This document shows, piece by piece, positions 54,684 through 63,188 of a DNA stretch of 64,000 bases. Under the pieces are notes generated by a model. The model was not told the DNA's origin and did no database searches. It saw nothing but the letters and a program-made list of their open reading frames with translations. This stretch comes from Hahella sp. KA22 (GTDB taxonomy: Bacteria > Pseudomonadota > Gammaproteobacteria > Pseudomonadales > Oleiphilaceae), in NCBI RefSeq assembly GCF_004135205.1, contig NZ_CP035490.1, positions 2,745,501 through 2,809,500 of the forward strand. Reading direction: 5' to 3'. How positions within the stretch are numbered: the stretch's first letter is position 1; the number at the start of each line of letters is the position of its first letter. The position numbers and the translations under genes are program-made.

Positions 54684-57158
54684 ATGCTAAAACTGCAGTT
54701 AAGAGCGCGCATCTTTCTATTTGTCCTGCCTTTTATCGTATTGCCGCTGCTCATGTTCGGCAGTCTCTCCTACCTTTATATTCGCGAGAATACCATGCGC
54801 ATACTGGAGCATCAGCTTGATCTCTCTTTGCGCAGTGGGCGTGATGAGCTCAACAAGGATTTTAGCTCCGCCCGCGCCAATTTGGAGTTGTTCGTCTCCA
54901 ATGACATTGTTCGCCGCTACCTGAATCTCCCTGATACGGTGCGCTATAAAGTCATGCAGCCCGCCTTGCTGGGATTATTCGCCGACTACCGTAAAGCCTT
55001 TCCATCATATGTCGATATTGCCCTGTTATTGCCGGACGGCAGTATTGACTCAAGGGACGCGGAAGACCCCAAGGCTCCGCCTAAATACCACGATTTTATC
55101 GAGCGAGTGGCGGCCCAGCGACCGAGCTACGCGGAACAATTGTTTTTCGTGGAAGAGGGGGGGTACATCGAATATGTGCAGGCGCAACGAATAGATCACC
55201 GCAACGAGGCGGTGGAGTATCTGGGCACGACAGATCTGACCAAAGGCTATCTTCTGGTAGTCATGCGGATTGAGGATGTGATGCAGATGCTGCGCAAAAA
55301 GCTGAATAATCCGGAAGGCTACGTTGTGGTCAGCGATCCCCAGGGAAAATCTTACTTTCTTAACGATAAGGAACTGAAGCTATGGGGCCCTCTGGTAAAG
55401 CAGATTATTACCTCAGGCATAGGACGATTGAGAGGATTTACTCTGGAGGATCAGGATTACCTTGGGGGCTTCTATCGCGTTAATGAGCAGCTTTTTATTA
55501 CCGGTATCGTCACCGAGGAGGTGGTGGACCGGATGGTGACGCCAATTCTGATTGCCTTGGGCTGGTTTGTGGTGATTGTGGTTATAGTGGCGTTTTTGTT
55601 GGTTTATTCGAAACTAAACAAGCTGCTGCTGGAACCGATTAATCGCCTTCAGCGCCAAATCGCCGCATTTCGCAGTGGCGCTGAAATCGCCTGGGTGTTC
55701 GACGGTAACGATGAGCTAAGTCGTCTCAGCGCGGAGTTTGAGGAAATGGCCTCAACCCAGCGCGGGCAAATTGAGCGCGTGAAGGGCATGTCGAATTTAG
55801 ATCCGCTGACGGGCTTACCTAATCGCACCGCCTTTTCCGGCATTTTGGAAAAAGCGGTCAGTTACACCCGCAGGCAGGATCAGGCGTTGGCGGTGCTGTT
55901 TATCGATATCGACCACTTCAAGCGCGTCAATGAGACTTATGGTTCCAAGGTAGGCGATGAGTTGTTCCGGCAGGTGGCTGACCGAATCAGCGCCAGCCTG
56001 CGTCTTTCCGATGAGGTGGCGCGACAGGTGATGACGGAATTTGGCGATATGGACAGGGTTCTGGTGCGCACAGGAGGGGATGAGTTCACCGTTCTGCTGA
56101 GAGATATCCGCAAGGCGCATCAGGTTTCATTGGTCGCCTCCCGAATTCTCGCTGCATTTGATCACCCGTTTACCTTGGATGAGCACAGCGTTTCCATGTC
56201 CGTCAGTATTGGCATTGCCTTGTATCCTGTGGACGGCCAGTCGCCGGAGCTGCTGTTGAAAAGTGCGGACCTGGCCATGTATGAAGCCAAGCAAGCCGGT
56301 GGGGCGTGCTTCCGTTTCTTTACGCACGCCCTCAATACTTCGGCTGAGAAACGGTTGCAGCTGGAACGGGATATCCAGGATGGCCTGATCGTAAAAGAAT
56401 TTACGGTGCACCTGCAGCCTCGCGTTAATTTAAAGACTGGAGTCGCCACGGAGTTTGAGGCGATGGCTCGATGGAATCATCCGCGCCTGGGTATATTGCT
56501 CCCTGAGCAATTTATTTCTGTGGCGGAAGAGTCCGGCCATCTTATTGAGCTAGGCAAACAGTTACTGGAGGCCGTTTGCAGCGCGATAAAGAGTCTGCAA
56601 CAAAGCGTCGGTAAGGACGTGACCGTGTCATTTAATCTCTCTCCACATCACTTAAGGATGAACGAAGTGCTCAGCGAGATCAGTAATTGCCTGGAGCGTT
56701 ACGGTCTGCCGGGGGAAACCCTAGAGCTGGAGATTACAGAAGACTTGCTGAAAGCGGAAAACAAGGACGCCTTGATTCTCTTGAATCGATTGCGTGAGCG
56801 CGGAGTGTCTGTGGCGCTGGATGATTTCGGCTCTGGCGATTCCTCACTGTCGGCGTTGCGTCGTGCGCCTATCGATACGCTGAAAGTCTCGCCAAACTTT
56901 ATGCAGGAATTATATGTGGATAAAGAAAGCCCGGTTGTTCTTAAGGCGATCTGCGATCTGGCGCGTAGTCTTGAGCTGAAAGTGGTGGTGCAGGGCGTGG
57001 AGAGCCGTGCGCAAGTGGAGCAGGCGCTTACTGTCGGCGCTGATCAGGCGCAGGGGCACTACCTCTCAGAAGCGGTTCCTGTTGACGATGTGAGGGTGGA
57101 TTTCCGCATTAAAATTTTTGATCTGCCCACTGGCGAGCGTGGGGGGGTAAGAGTTTAA
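54684..57158 (+). CDS. MbaA-like GGDEF-EAL membrane protein
   Basis: The 824-residue protein has helices near 10-32 and 285-307 flanking a periplasmic sensor domain. A HAMP region, a GGDEF domain and an EAL domain follow. GGDEF (464-468) is intact. The EAL domain is altered: EAM at 592-594, DDFGSGDSSL instead of DDFGTGYSSL, and Gln770 in VQGVES where the catalytic-site Glu (AEGVE) is expected. Phosphodiesterase activity is thus doubtful while cyclase activity is possible. An insertion of about 20 residues precedes GGDEF. It is co-transcribed with the PotD/NspS-like gene. Confidence 0.9.
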   Translation: MLKLQLRARIFLFVLPFIVLPLLMFGSLSYLYIRENTMRILEHQLDLSLRSGRDELNKDFSSARANLELFVSNDIVRRYLNLPDTVRYKVMQPALLGLFADYRKAFPSYVDIALLLPDGSIDSRDAEDPKAPPKYHDFIERVAAQRPSYAEQLFFVEEGGYIEYVQAQRIDHRNEAVEYLGTTDLTKGYLLVVMRIEDVMQMLRKKLNNPEGYVVVSDPQGKSYFLNDKELKLWGPLVKQIITSGIGRLRGFTLEDQDYLGGFYRVNEQLFITGIVTEEVVDRMVTPILIALGWFVVIVVIVAFLLVYSKLNKLLLEPINRLQRQIAAFRSGAEIAWVFDGNDELSRLSAEFEEMASTQRGQIERVKGMSNLDPLTGLPNRTAFSGILEKAVSYTRRQDQALAVLFIDIDHFKRVNETYGSKVGDELFRQVADRISASLRLSDEVARQVMTEFGDMDRVLVRTGGDEFTVLLRDIRKAHQVSLVASRILAAFDHPFTLDEHSVSMSVSIGIALYPVDGQSPELLLKSADLAMYEAKQAGGACFRFFTHALNTSAEKRLQLERDIQDGLIVKEFTVHLQPRVNLKTGVATEFEAMARWNHPRLGILLPEQFISVAEESGHLIELGKQLLEAVCSAIKSLQQSVGKDVTVSFNLSPHHLRMNEVLSEISNCLERYGLPGETLELEITEDLLKAENKDALILLNRLRERGVSVALDDFGSGDSSLSALRRAPIDTLKVSPNFMQELYVDKESPVVLKAICDLARSLELKVVVQGVESRAQVEQALTVGADQAQGHYLSEAVPVDDVRVDFRIKIFDLPTGERGGVRV

Positions 57159-57287
57159 CGTCTTCCCCGACTAACCTTCCTCGGGGGTGTGTGCAGTCGC
57201 CGTCGCCATGTTTATAATGCCTGTTCACTTTGCTGTGGCCTGAAATCGGGCCCGATTCACTGAGATATAAAACAGGTAACTGCTACC

Positions 57288-58793
57288 ATGACGGTAAGAA
57301 CCCGTATTGCACCATCTCCCACCGGCGATCCTCACGTAGGAACCGCTTATATTGCGCTTTTCAATTTGTGCTTCGCTCGTCAGCACGGCGGTAAATTCAT
57401 TCTGCGTATTGAAGATACTGATCAGACTCGCAGTACGACAGAATCGGAACAAGACATTCTGAGCGCTTTGAGATGGTTGGGGCTGGAATGGGATGAGGGC
57501 CCGGATGTGGGCGGTCCTCATGCTCCTTATCGTCAAAGCGAAAGAAAGGACAGTTACCGCGCTTATGCTGAAGAATTAGTCGCTAAAGGGCATGCATACT
57601 ACTGTTTCCGCACGCCAGAAGAGTTGGATGTCATTCGTGAAGAGCGTAAAGCGCAAGGCTTGCCGCCAGGCATAAAAGGCGATCTTGAGTTGCCTGAAGA
57701 TGAAGTGACGCGTCGCCTGGCTGCTGGTGAACCTCACGTTATCCGGATGAAAGTGCCGGATGAAGGTGTGTGCGTTGTGAAGGACATGTTGCGCGGGGAT
57801 ATCGAAATCGATTGGGGGCAGGTTGACTGTCAGATTCTATTGAAATCCGACGGTATGCCGACGTATCACCTGGCCAATGTGGTGGATGATCATCTGATGG
57901 AGATCACCCACGTCATTCGCGGCGAAGAGTGGATCAACTCGGCGCCTAAGCACATGCTGCTGTATAAATATTTTGGCTGGGAAATGCCGACGCTGTGCCA
58001 TATGCCGTTGCTGCGCAACCCGGATAAAACCAAGCTGAGCAAGCGCAAGAACCCAACCAGCATCAACTTCTATGAGCGTTTGGGCGTGATGCCGGAAGCG
58101 CTGCTGAATTATCTGGGCCGGATGGGCTGGTCCATGCCTGACGAGAGCGAAAAGTTCACGCTGGACCAAATGATCGAAAACTTTGACATTAAGCGTGTTT
58201 CGCTTGGTGGACCGGTTTTTGACATAGTGAAACTGCGTTGGCTGAATGGGCTCTGGATGAGAGAGAATCTGAGCGAAACTCAGTTCCTGGAGCGTCTGGT
58301 GCGCTGGTCTTACAACAACGACTACGCCGCCAAGATGATTCCTCATGTGCAAAGCAGAGCGGAGACATTTTCCGATGTAGCTCCGTTGGCGGCTTTTATG
58401 TTCAGTGGCTATTTGCCGATTAAAGAGGAAGATTTCGCCGCCTCTAAATTGGAGGCTGAACAGCTCAAGAAGGTGCTGCAATATTCGCTGTGGCGACTGG
58501 AAGCGCAGCGTCACTGGAGCAAAGAGAATATCTTCGCTGACCTGAAAGCGCTCAGCAAAGCAATGAGTGTGAAAATGGGCGACTTCATGATGCCGATTTT
58601 CGTATCTATCGCGGGCACGCCAAATTCTTGGTCAGTAGTGGACTCCATGGAAACTCTGGGGCCTGATATGACGCGCGCCAGACTGCGTTTTGCGCTGGAA
58701 GTATTGGGTGGGCTGTCCAAGAAGGGGCTGAAGGCGGCGGAGAAAGAGTTCGCTCAAATTTCAACCGCTATCGACGCGGCTGAAAAAAATTAG
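57288..58793 (+). CDS. gltX: Glutamate-tRNA ligase
   Basis: The 501-residue class I synthetase charges tRNA-Glu. The HIGH-type motif appears as [13 protein letters not shown] near residue 8-20, and the KMSKS-type motif as KLSKRKNP near 246. The C-terminal anticodon-binding helical domain is complete, giving the usual length. It starts at an ATG preceded by AAAACAGG. Two tRNA genes, one of them tRNA-Glu, follow directly from their own promoter. Confidence 0.98.
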   Translation: MTVRTRIAPSPTGDPHVGTAYIALFNLCFARQHGGKFILRIEDTDQTRSTTESEQDILSALRWLGLEWDEGPDVGGPHAPYRQSERKDSYRAYAEELVAKGHAYYCFRTPEELDVIREERKAQGLPPGIKGDLELPEDEVTRRLAAGEPHVIRMKVPDEGVCVVKDMLRGDIEIDWGQVDCQILLKSDGMPTYHLANVVDDHLMEITHVIRGEEWINSAPKHMLLYKYFGWEMPTLCHMPLLRNPDKTKLSKRKNPTSINFYERLGVMPEALLNYLGRMGWSMPDESEKFTLDQMIENFDIKRVSLGGPVFDIVKLRWLNGLWMRENLSETQFLERLVRWSYNNDYAAKMIPHVQSRAETFSDVAPLAAFMFSGYLPIKEEDFAASKLEAEQLKKVLQYSLWRLEAQRHWSKENIFADLKALSKAMSVKMGDFMMPIFVSIAGTPNSWSVVDSMETLGPDMTRARLRFALEVLGGLSKKGLKAAEKEFAQISTAIDAAEKN

Positions 58794-58813
58794 AATTTTT
58801 TCAAAGGTAACGC

Positions 58814-58842
58814 TTGACTCAATGGGGGGATCTCTCTAACAT
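58814..58842 (+). promoter_or_regulatory. Sigma-70 promoter of tRNA-Ala/tRNA-Glu
   Basis: TTGACT (58814-58819) and TAACAT (58837-58842) are 17 bases apart, 18 bases before the tRNA-Ala gene. Confidence 0.85.
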
Positions 58843-58860
58843 ACGCCTCCGTTGTGACAC

Positions 58861-58936
58861 GGGGCCATAGCTCAGCTGGGAGAGCGCAACGCTGGCAGCG
58901 TTGAGGTCGACGGTTCGATCCCGTCTGGCTCCACCA
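58861..58936 (+). tRNA. tRNA-Ala (GGC)
   Basis: The acceptor GGGGCCA/TGGCTCC contains the G3-U70 pair that marks alanine tRNA. The anticodon loop CTGGCAG gives GGC, and CCA is encoded. Confidence 0.98.
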
Positions 58937-58944
58937 AGTTTCTA

Positions 58945-59020
58945 GTCCCCTTCGTCTAGAGGCCTAGGACACCGCCCTTTCACGGCGGTAACAGGGGTTC
59001 GAATCCCCTAGGGGACGCCA
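58945..59020 (+). tRNA. tRNA-Glu (TTC)
   Basis: The acceptor GTCCCCT/AGGGGAC, anticodon loop CTTTCAC (anticodon TTC) and encoded CCA identify tRNA-Glu. It is eight bases after tRNA-Ala. Confidence 0.98.
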
Positions 59021-59025
59021 AATCG

Positions 59026-59061
59026 AAAACCCTCATATCGAAAGATATGAGGGTTTTTTTT
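59026..59061 (+). terminator. Terminator of the tRNA pair
   Basis: AAAACCCTCATATC pairs perfectly with GATATGAGGGTTTT around a GAAA loop and continues in Ts. Confidence 0.95.
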
Positions 59062-59137
59062 ATGCTTTCGAGGCTGAAGTTTTTCTCATCGCCGCCGATA
59101 AACTGTTAGTGACTGCAGTTTGTTGAGCGGAGGCTTC

Positions 59138-60427
59138 ATGCAGATCCAATCCTCTTCCATTCAGTTGACCAATCAGAGTGTTTCACAGGAAAAAACGCTG
59201 GAGCGCGAACGGCTTTTGTTTGTCTCCTCGCAATCTTCGCCGGTAGATACTTCCAGTTCTTATTTGCTTAGTCAGCGACAGTCTTATTTCAACTATGACG
59301 CCAATCAGTCTGAAAGCGCTCAGGTATACTCCAGGGTGCTTTCTGGCGACGGTCAGGCAAAGGTGCTGGATAGAAGCTCGGCCTTATCGCAGATCGTTCA
59401 GGTTGGGGTGCAGGGAGAGGAGGCTGTGCAGGTGATCTCAGGCGGCGCGACAGGTGGCGTGACCGTCGCGGGAGAGGCGGTTGTCGCATTCAGTCGCTAT
59501 TCCTTTGTTTCTGAGTCACAAAGCTCCACAACTGTTTCTTCCGGTGTGATCAATCTGGAAGATGGCAGGGAGATTGCGTTCACTTTATATCTTAATCGTG
59601 AGCGTGCGAGTGTGGTTGAAAGCCAATCTAACCTTTTGGTCAGCGCCAGAGTAATGACTGACCCGCTGGTGCTTAACTTTGGGGCGGAGACAGCGACGTT
59701 GCGTAATACATCCTTCAGCTTTGACCTAAATGGAGATGGGCGGCAGGAAGATATTGCAGAGTTGGGCGTTGGCAGCGGCTATTTGGTGCTGGATGTAAAT
59801 GGCGATGGAAAAATTAATGATGGCGGTGAAATGTTCGGCGCCTATAGCGGCGATGGTCTTGGTGACCTCTCTCGTTATGATGCGGACGGCAATCGCTGGA
59901 TTGACGAATCCGATCCAGTCTTCTCCAGCTTGCGCGTTTGGGCGGCTTCGGAAAATGGCGATAAGCAACTATTGTCACTGAAGGAAGTGGGTGTGGGCGC
60001 AATCTATTTGGGCTCCACTTCGGACTCGTTTGAATTGGTGGGGGATTATGGTCGGGTGCTTGGGCGCACTAAGTCTACGGGCATCATGTTGATGGAAAAT
60101 GGCGATGTGCGCACCTTGCAGGAAATTGACCTTGCGCACTCCGCTCCAGCCAGTATGAGGCCCTTTTCTGCAGAAGTAATTGAAGAAGCTCGGGCTGAGC
60201 TTAATTTGGAGAGCGCTCAGGGGGTCTCAGATGACGTACAAGGCTCAAGCTTTGTACTTGGTATGCAGGATGTGCTTGCGAGGCTAAATGAGCTTAGAGA
60301 GCAGCAGAAGCAATATTTGGAAGCGATGGCTCCGGCTACAGTGAAATTTAAATCGCCGCTTGAGCAACTATTAACGCGAATGGAAGAAGAGCGCCGAAAA
60401 CTTCAGCGGCGCTTACACAAGGACTAA
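59138..60427 (+). CDS. EF-hand-type calcium-binding protein of unknown function
   Basis: The ATG at 59138 has GGAGG four bases upstream and gives 429 residues. The N-terminal half is Ser/Gln/Val-rich and of low complexity. The middle holds three Asp-rich calcium loops: DLNGDGRQED, DVNGDGKINDGG and DADGNRWIDESD, followed by LRVWAASENGDKQLLSL. The C-terminus is a helical, charged tail. There is no signal peptide. Proteins with this DxNGDG trio occur in many Pseudomonas and Vibrio relatives without a known role. Export by a leaderless route is only a possibility. Confidence 0.8.
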   Translation: MQIQSSSIQLTNQSVSQEKTLERERLLFVSSQSSPVDTSSSYLLSQRQSYFNYDANQSESAQVYSRVLSGDGQAKVLDRSSALSQIVQVGVQGEEAVQVISGGATGGVTVAGEAVVAFSRYSFVSESQSSTTVSSGVINLEDGREIAFTLYLNRERASVVESQSNLLVSARVMTDPLVLNFGAETATLRNTSFSFDLNGDGRQEDIAELGVGSGYLVLDVNGDGKINDGGEMFGAYSGDGLGDLSRYDADGNRWIDESDPVFSSLRVWAASENGDKQLLSLKEVGVGAIYLGSTSDSFELVGDYGRVLGRTKSTGIMLMENGDVRTLQEIDLAHSAPASMRPFSAEVIEEARAELNLESAQGVSDDVQGSSFVLGMQDVLARLNELREQQKQYLEAMAPATVKFKSPLEQLLTRMEEERRKLQRRLHKD

Positions 60428-60448
60428 GGGGAAGGTGTGTAAAACTGG

Positions 60449-60895
60449 TTAGTGAATGGTTTTGGGGAGAATTTGTGAAGGATCGCTTTCAACTCCAAAG
60501 GTATCTACGGCGGTGACTGCAAAATAGTGGTCGCCCACCTCAAGATTATCAAAGTAATAGGAATCCGTGTCGGCTGGAACTTTGACTGACTTCCACTCGT
60601 CGTTGCTCGCTGCTTTGTTGCTCCCGGATGCTTTGGGGGGAGTGAAACTGTGATAAATCCGATAACTTGATATCTCTGACGCAGCTAATGGCGTGCCATC
60701 TTCCCGAGTAACGGGAGCATCCCAGAATACATATACGCCATTGGCTCCTGACGATGACTGTGAACTTCCTCCCCCTCCGCCACAACCGGTAACCAAGGTT
60801 GTCAGAAAGAAAATGCCTGTGAATATGGGTAAGGATTTATTACGTACGCAAGCAGATAAAATTGATGCAAATCCTGCAAATGACTTGGACTTCAC
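60449..60895 (-). CDS. Small lipoprotein with fibronectin type III-like domain
   Basis: The 148-residue frame has an extended N-terminus and then a lipoprotein signal with lipobox VTGC (Cys38) followed by five glycines, a common flexible linker. The rest (VYVFWDAPVTREDGTPL, then ISSYRIYHSF, then YYFDNLEVGDHYFAVTAVDTFGVES) is a single fibronectin type III domain. The N-region of about 20 residues before the hydrophobic core is unusually long, and no better start is available. It converges with the EF-hand gene. Probably a surface or periplasmic binding module. Confidence 0.75.
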   Translation of the reverse strand: MKSKSFAGFASILSACVRNKSLPIFTGIFFLTTLVTGCGGGGGSSQSSSGANGVYVFWDAPVTREDGTPLAASEISSYRIYHSFTPPKASGSNKAASNDEWKSVKVPADTDSYYFDNLEVGDHYFAVTAVDTFGVESDPSQILPKTIH

Positions 60896-61283
60896 TGTAG
60901 GTACCGCCTTATACCAACTCCTAATTTTGCGATGGAGTTTAAACCAAGCCTGTGACGGGATTCTGTTTATTTCGGTAACGAATTGTTTCTCAACAAAAAA
61001 TTACAGAATGTAAGGGCTTGATGAATGTTCTTGGAGCGCCTGCAACTCGTAGAGACGCGGGCGATAATGGAATGGACTTGGCTTCTGAAGGTTGTAACAA
61101 GTTGATGTATTAATGGAATGATGCGTATATCGATACTTGATGGGCAATTATTCGCAACCTGCCGAATGTTGCATGGCGTACTGGTAGCGCTGCTGCTAAT
61201 CTTCGCTAAAACAAAATGTTATAAAAAATTCGCCGGATAACGTCCCGTTATCCGATCGCGTTTCGCCCTTGCGGAGTTCCTTC
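60896..61283. other. Spacer upstream of the MFS-acyltransferase gene
   Basis: The 388 bases contain no convincing gene. A 30-codon frame at 61021-61113 has AAGGG close upstream, and a 24-codon hydrophobic frame at 61166-61240 has no ribosome-binding site. Promoters for the divergent lipoprotein and the MFS gene should lie here but are not clear. Confidence 0.4.
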
Positions 61284-63158
61284 ATGGCTAATAAAGGCGT
61301 GTTTAATTTGCTCGGCTCCATTCGTTTTCTGCCGTATTTTTTGACGCAGGCGTTTGGAGCTTTTAACGACAACCTTTTCAAGCAGGGTATCCTGCTGCTG
61401 TTCGCATACAGGCTTAGCGAAGAAGAAAGCGCAACGCTGGTCAATGTGGCGGCGGGTTTGTTTATCCTTCCTTTTTTCCTCTTTTCACCATTGGCGGGCC
61501 AGCTCGCCGATAAGTTTGAGAAGGGGAAACTTATCCGGGTCATCAAGTTGGTGGAAATAGCGCTCATGTCGCTGGCCGCCTTTGCTTTTATCTCTGAGTC
61601 CAAAGTCCTGCTGTTGTTCTTGTTGTTTATGATGGGCGTGCAGTCGGCAGCGTTTGGTCCAGTGAAATACTCCATTCTCCCGCAGCATTTGAAGCACGAA
61701 GAGTTATTGGCGGGAAATGCGCTGGTTGAAATGGGGACCTTCTTGGCGATCCTTTTCGGCACCATTCTCGCTGGCGTTTTGTTTAGTCATCAGGGCGGCG
61801 TAAATCTGATCGCCGGCGGCATCATTGTCTGTGCGATCGCTGGATATGTCGCAAGTCGTTCGATACCGCAGGCGGATTCGGTCAACCCGCAGCTAAGAAT
61901 TAATTGGAACCCGATTACAGAGACCATGGGAACCGTGCGAGATGTTAAAGACAATCGGGCGGTGTTTCTCTCGGTGATGGCCATCAGCTGGTTCTGGTTT
62001 TTAGGGGCGAGCTACCTGACTCAATTCAATCTCTTCACCAAAGAATATTTACTGGGGAATCCTGCCGTCGCTACGGGGCTGTTGACGTTGTTTTCTATCG
62101 GCGTTGCGACGGGATCGTTACTGTGCAGTAAATTGTCCGACGGCAAAGTGGAGCTTGGGCTAGTTCCTATCGGCTCACTGGGTCTTACCCTGTTTGGCGC
62201 TCATCTCTACTTTGCTACGCCTGACGTTAATGTCATAGAGCTAAGAACGTTTGGAGAATTTCTGGCTGATCCTTCCGGTTATGGCGTGTTATTGGATCTA
62301 TTGTTTATAGGTTTGTTTGGCGGCTTTTATATTGTGCCCTTGTATGCATTGATTCAGGAGCGCTCAGAAGAAAAGAAACGGGCGCAGGTCATTGCGTTGA
62401 ATAATGTAATGAACGCTATTTTTATGGTGTTCAGCGCAGCCTTCGCCATAGTTTTCCTGACGCTAATAGGGTTGACCATTCCTGAATACTTCCTGGTGCT
62501 GGCGATTATGAATGCTGTTGTCGCAGTGTATATATTCAAGCAAGTGCCGGAATTCGCATTACGCTTTTGCATATGGTTGTTAGGTCACACGATGTATCGG
62601 GTTACGCATCGAGGTTTGAGCAATATTCCTCAAGAAGGGCCTGTTGTGCTGGTATGCAACCATGTCAGTTATGTTGACGCAATGCTGATTGGCGGCGCCG
62701 TGCGCAGACCTGTGCGTTTTGTCATGGATAAAGGCATATACGAAATGCCGGGGCTGCACTGGTTTTTCAAGCTTGCGCGCACCATCCCTATTACTTCCGA
62801 AAAGAGAGACCAGGATACCTACCATCGCGCTTTTGAGGCGATTAGCGAAGCGCTGGAGAATGGTGAGGTGATTTGTATCTTCCCTGAGGGACGTTTGACA
62901 AAGACGGGGGATATCGACGCGTTTAGAAAGGGAATTGAGCTGATTATCCAGCGTAACCCTGTGCCTGTAACGCCAATGGCGCTGCGAGGGTTGTGGGGTT
63001 CATTCTTCAGCCATAAAGATGGCATGGCGTTAGCTAAACTGCCCCGGCGCTTTTGGTCTAAAGTTGAACTGGTCGCAGACGCAAGTTGGGAGCCTGAAAA
63101 GGTCAGTTCCGAGGCGCTGGAAGAGAAAGTTAAGGCTTTGAGAGGGGAGTGGGCTTAG
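61284..63158 (+). CDS. MFS transporter fused to 1-acylglycerol-3-phosphate acyltransferase domain
   Basis: The ATG at 61284 has GGAG eight bases upstream; 624 residues. Residues 1-410 form a 12-helix major-facilitator transporter like LplT (QAFGAFNDNLFKQG near the N-terminus), which flips lysophospholipids inward. Residues 425-624 form a PlsC-type acyltransferase with NHVSYVD (HX4D) and FPEGRLTKTG. In E. coli, LplT and the acyltransferase-synthetase Aas are separate; here transport and reacylation are joined, but the AMP-ligase part of Aas is absent. Membrane lipid recycling in the cytoplasmic membrane is inferred. Confidence 0.93.
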   Translation: MANKGVFNLLGSIRFLPYFLTQAFGAFNDNLFKQGILLLFAYRLSEEESATLVNVAAGLFILPFFLFSPLAGQLADKFEKGKLIRVIKLVEIALMSLAAFAFISESKVLLLFLLFMMGVQSAAFGPVKYSILPQHLKHEELLAGNALVEMGTFLAILFGTILAGVLFSHQGGVNLIAGGIIVCAIAGYVASRSIPQADSVNPQLRINWNPITETMGTVRDVKDNRAVFLSVMAISWFWFLGASYLTQFNLFTKEYLLGNPAVATGLLTLFSIGVATGSLLCSKLSDGKVELGLVPIGSLGLTLFGAHLYFATPDVNVIELRTFGEFLADPSGYGVLLDLLFIGLFGGFYIVPLYALIQERSEEKKRAQVIALNNVMNAIFMVFSAAFAIVFLTLIGLTIPEYFLVLAIMNAVVAVYIFKQVPEFALRFCIWLLGHTMYRVTHRGLSNIPQEGPVVLVCNHVSYVDAMLIGGAVRRPVRFVMDKGIYEMPGLHWFFKLARTIPITSEKRDQDTYHRAFEAISEALENGEVICIFPEGRLTKTGDIDAFRKGIELIIQRNPVPVTPMALRGLWGSFFSHKDGMALAKLPRRFWSKVELVADASWEPEKVSSEALEEKVKALRGEWA

Positions 63159-63188
63159 CCCGCTCCGCTTTTTCGGTATATAGAGGCG

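Noticed and set aside
61021-61113. 30-residue peptide with AAGGG upstream
   Set aside because: Unremarkable codon use and no other support; mentioned only in the gap description.
61166-61240. 24-residue hydrophobic peptide (toxin-like)
   Set aside because: No ribosome-binding site, no antisense antitoxin or repeats; likely chance.
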